Origin: Podaxis mareebaensis
Lineage: Eukaryota > Basidiomycota > Agaricomycetes > Agaricales > Agaricaceae
Assembly (NCBI GenBank): GCA_018524725.1
Contig: JAEUWP010000475.1
Location: 26,762-90,761 of the forward strand
Length of the DNA: 64,000 bases
Reading direction: 5' to 3'
Within the stretch, counting starts at the first letter, position 1, and each line of letters opens with the position of its first letter. Position numbers and translations under genes: made by a program. The notes under the pieces were generated by a model, which searched no databases, was not told the origin of the DNA, and was given only the letters and a program-made list of their open reading frames with translations. Below, in pieces: positions 33,314 to 44,339 of the stretch.

Positions 33314-35146
33314 ATGCATTTCCTCTCTTCTCTCTTCGCTGCCCTAGCTCTCTTTGCCGCTTTAGCACTCGGCGCACCTACCGCCATCCACGCTGTCGAG
33401 AGCTTTGCCGGTGAAACTACCGGCAGGTTCCTCGTCACCTTGAAACCAGGTGCTGCGAGGGGTAGTCTGATCAGCCAGGTCAAGCGAAACGCCACTGTCA
33501 CCCATGAATGGGACGTCATCAACGGCTTCGCCGGACACCTCGATCAAGACACATTGAATGCTCTTCGTGCAAGCCCTGATGTCCAATCCATTGCCGAGGA
33601 CGGCGTCGTACATACTATGGTTACCCAGTTGGTCTCCGAGTTTTCTCAAATCTCCAGCCCTGCTAACATTCATTCTAGGAGTAATGCTCCATGGGGCCTT
33701 TCACGCTTGAGTGCAATGACGAAGCTCAGTAACCAGGACACCAGGCGAGTCTTTCGCTCTCATATACGTAGCACGTAGTCTGATAAAATACGCAGTGCCT
33801 TGACATTTAATTATACTTACGACGCTACCGCCGGCGCGGGCGTTGACATATATATTGTTGGTGAGTACGAACACCCCGCTGCGGATCACTTTCACAACGG
33901 CTGATTAACACCGTATCCTTAAGACACCGGTGAGAATGTCCTATTTTCCGCTCCGTCGTTGACTCGAGATACTGACTAGTCTTCGTTCTCTCACACAGGT
34001 ATTTACACAGCACATGTAAGTGAACTCGAACCGGGGATCACTGGCATTACTAATCTGAGCACTTCTTTTCATAGTCTCAGTTCGGTGGCCGTGCTCGCTG
34101 GGGTGCCACCTTTGGTGGATTCGCGTGAGTAAAATGACCCTCAGAAAGAAGTCGTTTTACCGATATCCCATACATATACACACACAGTGATGCTGATGTG
34201 AACGGCCATGGCACTCACTGCGCGTACGTATATGCTCCCAGAGTTCCTCGACGTGAACACTCACTTGGACAAATACGCAGTGGTACTGCTGCCGGAAGCC
34301 AGTTTGGCGTCGCAAAAGCTGCGAATTTGATCGCCGTCAGGGTCCTCGCTGATAATGGGTAAGCTTTCTTTTAACGGTTGTGCAACCATCTACTGACATT
34401 CTGAAGAGGTGGTGCTATCGCAGATATGTGAGTGTCTTCCAATAGAACTGCCACATTTCTTCAACCCATATTTGATAGTGTCTCCGGGTTGAACTGGATA
34501 ATCCAGCAATACAATGCTTCTAAGAGACCCGCGGTTGTGTCTATGTCTCTTGGTGGCCCTGCATCGACAACCTTCGACAACGCCGTAACCGCCGTAAGTA
34601 CTATTACATTCTAACCAAAGAACATCTTAGCCTGATAAGATACAATCAGCTTGTGGACGCTGGTATACATGTCGCTGTTGCTGCTGGCAACGACGGCAAC
34701 GATGCTTGTGGTGTATCCCCTGCTCGTGCTCCGGCAGTGACCACGGTCGGTGGGGCGACCATCATGGACTCGCGTGCTGCATGGTCTAACTTTGGATCTT
34801 GCGTCGACATCTATGCTCCTGGATCAAACGTCATCAGTGCTTGGATTGGCAGCGCAACTGCAACAAGTACTCTTACCGGGACTTCCATGGTAAGCGCTTC
34901 CTTTTGGTTTATTCATGCCAACCTGCCGATTTCGCGAAGGCGACTCCCCATGTTGCTGGTCTCATGGCCTACCTTATTGGTATGCGAGGTAACATGAGCC
35001 CGGCGAGTATGACAAACCTCCTCATATCTCTGAGCTTGAAGGACATCTTGGCCGGAGTTTGTGAGTCAATCTTGTTGTCATAACTTAGCTGTTCCTGATG
35101 CCTTCTTTCAGACTATGGTACCAATAATATGGCACACAACGAGTAA
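33314..35146 (+). CDS. Secreted S8 subtilisin-like protease (proteinase K type), 13 exons, 387 aa
   Basis: Exons are 33314-33627, 33679-33744, 33796-33860, 33924-33929, 33999-34015, 34075-34124, 34188-34223, 34281-34358, 34407-34427, 34479-34593, 34650-34889, 34940-35060 and 35112-35146; the frame closes. A signal peptide (about residues 1-20) precedes an I9 propeptide (FLVTLKPGA ... DVQSIAEDG) and the catalytic domain from about residue 106 ([10 protein letters not shown]). The triad is Asp149 (DTGIYTAH), His180 (NGHGTHCAG) and Ser335 (GTSMATPHVAG). Exon 4 is only 6 nt and encodes most of the Asp-Thr-Gly motif; exon 5 is 17 nt. Intron 2 is of GC-AG type (AG|GCGAGT). Intron 1 is in frame and stop-free. 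It is probably an extracellular, autoprocessed endoprotease used in nutrition. Confidence 0.92.
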
Positions 35147-35805
35147 AAGCTAAGGTGGCTGATTTGACGATACCACGACATGATGATTTTGCACTTTGTT
35201 TATGGTTTTCTCTCAGAGTAGATGTGTATTGTACATAATGGCCAGTCCGAGCTTGCGATCAATCGGAAACGTCGAGTATGTTGAAACAAGAAATGCCAGC
35301 CAAGAAATGTATTTGTGGTATATTTTTGTTGGATGGACATACACCTACCACGCCTACAAAAGACTCGAGAATATTGGAAGAAAGTTTAAGCAATAACTAG
35401 TGTTGGGTATGTATCATCCAAATATTGATATATACTGGGACACGAAAGAAAGAACGGGAGAATATTGCAATTTAGAAATGACACCTGGACCACGAGGAAA
35501 GGGAGAAACACAAGTAAAAGAAAACACTGAATATCCGGGCGGCGGGTCGAAGACGAAGTGGTACAACAGTATTTTGTACATGCAAGTTTCCTCGGGGAGG
35601 TAATGACGTTCAGAGTACCACTGCGTCCCACTAGTCGAAAAAGAGTTGATGGAGATTAGCAAAGGTAGTAGAGGATCGGCATTGTGATGGGATCTAACGG
35701 AAAAAGTGTTGCGGACGATCATCATCAATAGTGGAAGTCTTCGTCCCATGTTTCTGAACACATGACAGGTGCCATATGAGCCTTCCAACTATTACCCGAA
35801 CAACG
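35147..35805. other. Intergenic between converging genes, no gene supported
   Basis: This is the 3' flank of the subtilase (plus) and of the Chs7-like gene B (minus). The sequence is AT-rich after 35200 with no coding feature. Confidence 0.45.
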
Positions 35806-37050
35806 TTACCACACACCTTCGGTTATACTTCTCCACGCTAAAAACAAAACTCCCACAGCCGCGGTTTCAAGCAGCGTCGCTATGAATGACCCATCAACTT
35901 TCTGGTTCGAGCCCTGTAATGATGAGCCATCAATATCCGAGTATCGTGAATAACTCGGGGAGCCGGTAGGCTGGGGCGTACCTTGCAGATCACTCTACTC
36001 AGCAAAAACCAGGCCAGCTGTGCGAGAACAAAGAGAGTTGCTGAGAGCATGTAGTACCACATGGGTCGTGTTTCATTGAGAACGTGGAGGACGATCCAGG
36101 ACATCAAAGCGAGATAGATAACGACCGAACTAAAACCGATATGCGACAAAGGTCAGTGTCACGCGTGTGAAGGCACGAGGTCGTGACGGCGGATAAGAGA
36201 GAGGAACGAAAAATAGACACTCACACAGGCGGCCAAATACTCGTCAGCACGAACAATGGAATGCTTTTGATTCGCTCAGGGGGGTTAGAAAGGCCGCCGA
36301 TAGCGTTTGTGACTCCAAGCGCAACGTCGAGGCAGATGTACATTGTTCCGCCAAAGAGGACAATAGAAAAGATAGACATAGGCTGCATGGTAAGAGCAGA
36401 AGTTAGCGAGAACATCTTGGAAAGAGCATTGGTGATACGCACTGCGATACTAGCCATAGTTCCATCCTCTATCCATTGTGTAGCGACAATTGCGTTAGTT
36501 ATGAGTATCCAGAAAAGCGCGACTACGAGGCCAGCGTGAATGGCGGTAAAGACGACGAGAGCCGTTGAGCCTTGTTCAAGGAGCGACCCATTCGTGATGA
36601 TTTGAAGAGGGAGGGTGAGGAGGTAGACAATGAGGAGCGTTCGTAGCTCAACGCGACCTGTAAGAAGATTAAGATGCACGAAGAATGACAAGGGTGGCGC
36701 GCAACACACCAACGGCAGCTTTCCGACGGTGACAAAGGTGGATGAGAATCAGGACGACCAGGATGCTAACACCGCACGCTACGATATTGGCGATATTCGA
36801 AATTGAGCCATTGGTTCCGACTCGAGGAATTCCGCATTGGGGATTGACACCGACAGGCGCAGAGGCTGGGTCAGCAGAGGGCCCTTGGAGGATATCACTA
36901 GCTTTGTCGAGAAGCTGATATTGAAACAAAGTCGATCAACGGTGTGCTAAATACAGAGAGTGTCGAACATACCTGGCGATAGAAAAGGTTGCACCAGGGA
37001 TAGCTGGGAGTCCACGAGCAAATTGGCTGAAAGTCGCCGAAGCTGACCAT
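35806..37050 (-). CDS. Chs7-family (chitin synthase export chaperone-like) membrane protein B, 303 aa
   Basis: Exons are 37050-36973, 36914-36710, 36657-36443, 36382-36225, 36129-35982 and 35913-35806. The start MVSFGDFQPIC is close to the Chs7 N-terminus. CGIP, then helices follow: NIVACGVSILVVLILIHL, GRVELRTLLIVYLLTLPLQI and ALFWILITNAIVATQW, the last followed by IEDGTMAS, the counterpart of the EDGT motif of Chs7. C-terminal landmarks HVLNETRPMW and VDGSFIATLLET match HILHETRPFW and VDGSFLGTFLET of paralogue A. Exons 1, 3 and 4 have identical lengths in both copies. Intron 3 (60 nt) is in frame and stop-free here, so retention would insert 20 residues between two helices. Role inferred as in paralogue A. 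Confidence 0.75.
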
Positions 37051-37506
37051 GAGAGAGAACGAGAAGAGGGTGAAAGCGAGAAGATCAACTCAAGCTAGGA
37101 TCAAAATACAAAGAAACAATCAGCCACGTCCCGTGCAGGCGAAACAGAAAACTCACAACAATACAACAGCAAATGAGTGGAACGCGCTGACTACACCATA
37201 CGCACAGCAGCTGTAGCCTGCGCAGAGAAAAAACCGCAGAGTTTCTGGTTGCTAGCGACGCCCAACTACAAAACGTGGAGATTGTCCAGACGACGCCAAA
37301 TACCCACAATCATCGATCACGATCGCAACCACATTTCCCACGTGCATAAGTCCTGGGCCGATCAAGCTTGGCGCTTGTGGAGATCGTTATCTGGGGCGAC
37401 AATGCAGGATTTGTATGTACTGGTGCAGCAAACAAAAATCAAAAATGCAATTCCATCATAATACAAAGCCCAAGGGCAGTAAATACATAAGATCAGAGTC
37501 CAAAGA
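37051..37506. other. Promoter region of Chs7-like gene B and 3' flank of the BRCT gene
   Basis: 456 bp between two minus-strand genes. No further feature is seen. Confidence 0.45.
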
Positions 37507-40500
37507 TTAGTGCGATCCCTCAACCCTGAACGTCGGATTGTCCCACTCCAACTCCTGCTTCAAGACGCCAATAAGAAGAAACTCATGTGTATAGATCGGG
37601 ATGTTCTGCGCCGCCAACGGCCGCCAGATAGATATATCATCAGGGCACGATATTATATGTCGATCAGGGTGTCCGTTCAACATCCGAATTGTTGGTGATT
37701 GTTGTAAGAGCTACGATCATGTGGTCTTAAGTGGCAGTCAACAAGGAAGAAAAAAGCAGTGTTTTACCTGACCACCGTGCGCGGTTACAACGCTTTTGAG
37801 AAGTTTAAAGTCAACCTTTGTTTTGGGGGTGATGTAGAATGTCTTCTGAGCAAAAAGTGTGCCTTTGAGTCCCTTTGCTCTGGCAAGCGCTTCACTGAGC
37901 CTCATCTTGTACTTGGCTTCAGCAGCCTGGTCACGGAGCAGAAATTGGCTTTTGGCTGAGAGTAATGTTAAAGAGCTCCAGCTTTACAGAGAGGACAGGA
38001 TACACACGTAACAATTGCTTCGCTGCAGCCGATTTCATGGCCCATGATGCTTCAAGAATGTGCGGAGCAGCAGCCAGTGCGCACAGGAATTTTTCGGTTC
38101 GTACCAGGTGGGGTGCGATGAGATGTGTGCACTGCAAAGGCTTGGTTGTTATTACAACACCAAGCTTCTCGAGAGACTATTGATAGGTAAGTAACGGCAA
38201 AGAACGCAACGGCAAATAGAGGTACCTTCACTACATTATCGGACAGCGTCGCCTGTGTTGTCATCAAGTATATCTTGTTGGTTCTAGCGAAGAAATCAGC
38301 ATAGCCGTAAATGGGTCAGTGTCGACTTACCTTAGCCCTTGATCCGACTCTCGTTTCTTCCCTTTCTCTTTTGTTTTCGCAGCCGAAACAACTACTTCTG
38401 CCTCCTCATCTCTCTCACTTTCATTCTCCTTTTCCTCCTTAACATTCGTGCTTGTCCGTCGTTTCTTCTTCTTTTCAGCCTCCCCCTCCGTATCCACATC
38501 CATCGCATCCGAGCTCCTTTTCTTTTTTCCGCTCGCATGGACTGTCACTGACGCAGTCTCTTTCTCCTTCTCCTTCTCCTTCTCCTCCTGTTCCCAGGTA
38601 CCAATACCGATACCTCTCAATCCAGGCCCACCCGACTTCCTCGCCTTCCGCATCTCCTGCTCAAACTTTGTCGCATCAGGCATCATCACCTTCAACTTCT
38701 GTTCTGCTTTGGCAGCCGCACCTCTCTTGGCGGGGGGTTCGCTGATATCGGTATTCGGCGTGTGGATTGTGGAGAGAGGTGAGGATGTTGGTGGTGCGGT
38801 CGGTTTTGACGTCGATGAGGGGTGTTGAGACCGTGGCTTTGCTTTCGGTTTGGACGAAGTAGACGAGGGTTTGACTGGTGACGAAATCGGTTTGGAACGA
38901 GAAGTCGACGCAGCGGCCTTTTCACCAGCTTCGACATGGATGCTCTCCGTCTTCTTGACTTGGCGTGTTGGGCGTCGTCGCGACGATACGGGTTTCCGTG
39001 GAGATTCGTCATCGTCGTCCTCCGAAAGGGAAGATGCACCAGAGTCGACGTCGATAGCCTTATCTTTGCCCTTGGCCTTCGCAGACGATCGCACGGAGGG
39101 GGGTGGGTTTACCACGACAGATACCCTATGAGCAAGCGGCGACGTCCGTGCGGGTTTCGAGGTAGATATTGAGGTAGATTCTTTCGCCGGTATTCTCTTG
39201 CGATCATCCTCGCCGTCTTCGTCTTCACTTTCCACAGACATGGCCTCTTCCTCAGATGAAGGCGCCCGCTTTGCCTTTCTGCCACCTTGCGCCTTTGACT
39301 TCGCCTCCCGTCGCGTTATCTCCTTGCCCTTCCCTTTACCTTTGACTGCTCCTTTCCCTGCCTTGGCCACAACGATCCCCACGACCTCGTCTTCGCTATC
39401 CGAATAAAGCTCCCTCGCCTTGGCCTTGGCACTCTTTGCCTTGACGCGGGTCCTCGCGTCCCCTCGCGTCGTCTTCAATAGACCGACCTTTGGTGCGTCG
39501 GCATCCTCCTTATCCGCAGTCCTCTCAACCTGGACCCTCGTTGTATCCTCTTTCTCAGTCCCTTTGGGTGGCTCCAACTCAACGTACGGCGTGGCAACCT
39601 TCCCGCTTGCGCGACGAACCAGCTTCCGCGGAACACTACTCGACTCGGAGTGTCTATCTTGCTCCTTCTCCTTCTCCTCCTTTTCCTGTGCAAGTTGGAG
39701 GCTCGACTCCTTCGTAAGTCTGCGCACGAGTTTCTTCTTCGCAGGCTGGGGAGCTGGGAGTTCGTCTTCGTCCTCTTGTTCCAAGGTAATCCGTCTCGAA
39801 GGACCGCCTTTCCCAGAAGCCGGTCTCTTCGCGCTGGACACCATCCGCTCTTCCTCTTCTTCCTCGCTATCACTTCTCTGCCGCTCTTTGCCCTTCACGT
39901 TCTTCCCGATCCGCCTCTCTTCCTCGCTCTCTTCTTCCTCCGCGGCCGGTACCTTTGTACTGCCATATTTCGACTTTGACCTTGCCGACGATTTATAAAA
40001 CTCGGGCGTGCGATCCAGTACATCGTCGTCATCCGACAATTCAAGATCAGGCATCGACTCAGGTCCAGACACAACAACTTTGCGCTTCTTCATGGATCCT
40101 ACGACAGTCTTCGTCCTATTTGCCTTCTTCGAAGGCGTAACAGGCTCGATTTCCTCTTCCTCTTCCTGCTCATCGGCATCCACTGGCGCGGATTTGCGTG
40201 TACGAATCGCCTTCTTCCTGTTAACATTCACCACCCTATCCTCCTCAGGTTCGTCGGCACGTTCCACATCCATACGCACCTCATCCTCGTCCTCGCTCTC
40301 GACAATCTTCCGTCGTTTCATAGGCGAAGTAGGTTTGGACTTCGCAGGTGTCACGTTCGTCGGCGGCGCAGCACGTTTCGAGGGTGAGGTGTGGCTGTTT
40401 TCGCGACCTCGTTTCGCCGGTGACACTGACTCCGAAATTTCCCTGTCAGACTTCATCCTTCCATACAATTTCGCTGGCGATTTATTGTTGGTGGGAGGGT

Positions 40501-42433
40501 CGTGATGGAGGGTCAAGTCGTTTCTTGGATCGTCCGTATCCGGCATACTGATCATATCGATATCGTCACCGACACCGTGTTTCAACACCTTGTCACCACC
40601 GTCGTCAATGTCTACTACAGGCCCCACATCTACTCCCGGCTCCGTTGTGTCCACATCCATGCCTTCCTCTTCACTACTCTCTCCTTCTTTGCCTTCTTCC
40701 TCCTCACACAACTCGACGCCTCGCACACCTACTCCACGTTCGCCCAGGAGTTTGCTGAAATCAACACCTGGAGGAAAGATGATGTATTTCTCGGTTGCGG
40801 GTGTGAGGAGGCGCCACTGGATGAAACAGTCCTCAAGCCAAGCATGATTGACAACGGGGATAGACCAGGCGCGTGCCTTTTCGGCTTTGATACCGTGGAT
40901 GCTGTGTACACATATGAGGGACTAAGTGAACAAGGGATGGGGATGAAAAGACGTACTATGCCGCGATAAGGATGGTGTTGCGGCCCGTCATGCTAGGTGT
41001 GAAGGTTGCGCCCAACGCGGAGATGAGGCGTTTTATGTATTCGCGTGATTCGCCGGTATAATTTGTCACTGTTATTTCCTGTAGTGTGGCGTCAACAGAA
41101 GAACCAAGTGATAGCACAAAACGCATACGTGCGCACTGAAGCCTTCAATTGGCTTGCGAGGTATGGGGTAGTGGAGGAGTTGATCAACGGGTCGAGGTAT
41201 GTGGCCGGTAGACTGGACGTGGTACATCCACGCAAGGGTTCCGATTGTCCGTTGTAGTCGAAAAGCCTGCGTGATTATGAGCAAAAGTAACAATGGATGA
41301 TGATTGCTCGGACCTTCCCATAGGCCCTTCCGCTGCGCCATCTCGTGATGAGGATATCACACTCGACGACTGCCCTTGCCTCCTTCTTGTCCCTTCGGAT
41401 CTCTTTCTCTTCTGTGTCGAGGTCATCGTCACCGTCTCCGGGGTATCTGAGGACCTCCCCTCCCGCTCTCCGAATTCCGGCCTCAACGGCCTCCCTCCTC
41501 GAGCCGTACAGACTCAGCGTCCAACTGAGCAAAATCTTCTTCCCGTTCCAGATACCTTTCTTCACAGGCATCAAGTCCACATCCTTGGGAATAGGGATGC
41601 TGGAATCCGCGGCAGGTGTAAAGATGTTGGCGGTGGCCATCATATTCTTTTTAGCCTTGTTCTCCTGCTTATCTCCCTTATCCTTCCCAGCTTCAAGTGC
41701 ACTGATGTCATGTATCCCAATCTGCTTCAGGTACGGCGGGTCGGGCCACAAATATGACTCGACGGGCAGGTTCTTGATGCCGAGTCTGACAGAGTCATCG
41801 AACCAGTGAGGGAGGAGGATCTTGATGCCAGTGGATTCGCGGTGGGCGAGAGCAGTGGCATATTTCTGGGAGTTTGTATTGACGGCAAAGAGGTGGGTAA
41901 CGTCGTTGGTGAGGCCGGTACGCCATTGACCACCGAGGGCAGTGATGCCTGCAGAAAGGACTTCGAGGTCGGCTGTCGGGAGCTGCTGCAGGCTCAAGTT
42001 AGTGGGAGGCGAGAGACATGGAAATTCCGTACCTCTGTAGCACAGGCTACAATACCTGAGAAGAGCATTGCTGGGTCGACGGAGTAATATTGGGGCCTTG
42101 ATGGACGTCAGATTGGGGGCGCTTAGTGAGGTGAAAGACATACGGTTGGATCTTTCCGAGCACTAGCGAACGATCGACCCAATAGTCCTGCAAGAATGTG
42201 TGAGTAGGTGTATTTCACACAAAAGCAGGGCGACACACGGAAACGACGGCGACATTTGCCTCTACACCCTCGCAACCCTCGAAGTATGGTGAGTTTGTGA
42301 TAATGTGGGTTGCAGAAGTGATAGAGGGCGCCTTTGTTGCGCCATTCTTGCTTAGAGCGTATTCGAGCTGTTCCTGACGGTGCGGGGGTATAGAGTTGGC
42401 TAGGAAATACTTTGTGTCCTGGAAGAGACCCAT
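37507..42433 (-). CDS. Brc1/Rtt107-like multi-BRCT DNA-damage scaffold, 1473 aa
   Basis: Exons are 42433-42239, 42187-42144, 42096-42033, 41982-41314, 41266-41129, 41078-40957, 40901-38331, 38283-38226, 38176-38008, 37955-37768 and 37710-37507; the frame closes. The N-terminal 460 residues hold four BRCT-like units: ATHIITN...YWVDRSL, DVTHLF...LLPHWFDDS, KKILLSWTL...ECDILITRW and NTILIAA...VVNHAWLEDCF. A linker of about 800 residues, Glu/Lys/Ser-rich with many SP sites, follows. A C-terminal BRCT pair starts at about 1268 (KIYLMTTQATLSD, then CTHLIAPHLVRTEKFLCAL...SWAMKS, and the last unit ending VLKQELEWDNPTFRVEGSH). This 4 + 2 layout is that of S. pombe Brc1 and yeast Rtt107, whose C-terminal pair reads phosphorylated H2A at stalled forks. 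The ATG at 42433 (MGLFQDTKYF) is preferred over one at 42478. Confidence 0.85.
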
Positions 42434-42679
42434 CGTGGGTGCTGCGTGCGTGCGTGAACGCGACAGCCGATAACTCACGTCATGTCACTCTCACCATCTT
42501 GGTCACACACGCGTATGTCACAATATCAGATTCGCACTGGATGAATTCGTTCAATCGACAACCAGGTTAACAAAAGCGGGGCCAATGTTGGTTTCAGGCC
42601 AGCGCTTCGTAGCTATCTGGGTTCATGACCGAATAAGAGCTCAAGTTGAATGATGTATGACCAAGCCAAAAGTCACGAA

Positions 42680-43292
42680 TTATGCCCCCAGGCCATGACT
42701 TGAATTAAAATGCCGTACATGAAAGCCCTCTCGCGACAATATGTCTAAATTCCACTCTCCCCTCAGAAAGTCCGGCGGAAGCAAGCGTGTCGAAGGCTCC
42801 GGGCGCGATCTGTATTCAGGATCAACTGTGAATGACGCCTTGTCGCCGCTGTAGATGCGCATCTTAGTGCCGAGGAGACCAAGGCCCCAAAGACGAGGGA
42901 TAGGGCAGTCGCCAAGCATCAATGCATATCCACAACTCAAAGACCAAAAAGTGATCCTTCCAGGTATGAAGCTCACTGATCCTGTAGTTGCTTGTCTGCA
43001 CGGTAACGGAGTTCCGCCTCTCCAACCCAACCGGAATCTTTGACTTGGATGATAAGTACGGGTGTGTCGTGGCTATCAAACATCACAAGGAAGATGATGA
43101 AGCCAACAGCGTTGCGACTGCCATCCCTAGGAGAGTTCTGTGGAGCAACATAGAAGCTAAAACCGTCGCTGAAGCAATAGTTCAGAAGCTTATCATAGGG
43201 ACCATAGACCGATGCTCGAACATATTGGCGCATGCACGCTCGAAGACGGTGAATAGGCCGGCAGGCCAAGTATTGTCTTCTAGGAATCGCAT
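42680..43292 (-). pseudogene. Broken gene of an uncharacterised basidiomycete family
   Basis: The 5' part reads MRFLEDNTWPAGLFTVFERA then CANMFEH from 43292. The family sense then continues one frame away as YGPYDKLLNYCF...FYVAPQN...PVLIIQVKD..W. After a 41-nt intron (42936-42976) it reads CGYALMLGDCPIPRLWGLGL, TKMRIYSGD and LPPDFLRGEWNLDILSREGF. I recall this order of blocks from proteins common in Agaricomycetes that lack a function. The switch of frame at about 43203-43215 needs a single-base shift and no intron fits there. The gene therefore looks like a pseudogene, or a sequencing error. Exons upstream of 43292 are unclear. Confidence 0.5.
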
Positions 43293-43499
43293 GACTGTCG
43301 ACAAAGATGAATGAGCAAGACATATTCGAGCAGAGGACAGTAAATAAATACCTGGTCAATGAGGGTGGATTGCAACTTGCGGATTGTTGGCTCTTATCTT
43401 ATAAATCATCCACCAACCACCATCGAGTACGCCACATAAGTATTATACACAATCCCTTGATCTGCGTCGGTCTAACCCGTTGTGAATGAGGTGGGTGTA

Positions 43500-44320
43500 C
43501 CTGATGCCTGGTGCGCCTTCTCTTGTGGGAGCCAGCAAAAGTGATTGACGCCGGCATATTCTTGATGACATGTGTGGAGAGTCTTAACTGACGAGGAAGG
43601 ACTTCTTTCGACGCTCATGTTTCGAGGTCAACACGTGTTAGCCCGTGCCCTGGGCCTATGGTGCAAGAGGCTTAGTCAGCACCACTTTTGGATGAACGGC
43701 GGATTCGGGTCCAGAAATTTTCGAAAATATTCCGATTTTTAGAATATATTTTGTACTACTCCTAGCCTTCGATACACATCCTTGATATCCGTAATGTCTC
43801 ACAAGCCTCATAAAAGAGCATTGAAAGCACAAAAAGCTGCAGCTGCCCGTGGGAACACTGTATCTGGAGGTGGATTGGTGCTTATGAGACTGGCCTGGAT
43901 GCCAAGTCAGCTCAAAGACAGGTCCCTGACTTCAGTTCACGCAAGTTTGCATCACACTGGCGTATTTCTGAAAAGATGGGTGGACAAATGGATTAGTTAG
44001 GGGCCTTCCAATTTAGGTATATACATCTATATATGGTAGCCTGGCGAATTTCGAAATAGTCTGAAATTGTAGCTCCATCAGTTTTGACTTTCTGAAAATT
44101 CTGTCTTAGGGTTTTGTTCAGGTTGCAAATCTGAGCATTTTGGCAAGAGGACTAAGAAAAATCATGTCATCCTGAACTGCCATTATCGTTGTCCAAAACT
44201 AGTGGTGACTAAGCCTCTTGCACCATAGCTAATCCTGACCACTCCTCCCACTCTCACCCCCATCCTCCTTTCCCGCTTCCTGGTAGGCTTCCAAGCTACG
44301 GGGCATAGTCCCCAGATCGA
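43500..44320 (+). pseudogene. NACHT-WD40 array, unit 0: short leader fragment split by a MITE
   Basis: The segment TTCGAGGTCAACACGTGTTA at 43621 corresponds to the MPRGQHV block that recurs in the other units. Its expected continuation (TAGCTAATCCTGACCACTCC) follows only after the 567-bp insertion 43659-44225. No NACHT or WD40 motif is left in this piece. Confidence 0.55.
43659..44225. mobile_element. 567-bp TIR element (MITE) with TA target duplication
   Basis: The left end TGGTGCAAGAGGCTTAGTCA is the exact reverse complement of the right end TGACTAAGCCTCTTGCACCA. After 20 perfect bases the match continues imperfectly to CTTTTGGA / TCCAAAAC. Both sides are flanked by TA. The interior holds only a 69-codon open frame (43794-44000, MSHKPHKRALK...) and no recognisable transposase. 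It is best read as a non-autonomous TA-inserting element (Tc1/mariner-like). Confidence 0.75.
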
Positions 44321-44339
44321 TATATACAGTTCCACACCA

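Noticed and set aside
38339..40969. Long plus-strand open frames opposite the BRCT gene
   Set aside because: They mirror the charged linker exon; composition is Ser/Phe/Leu-rich as expected for antisense of Glu/Lys codons.
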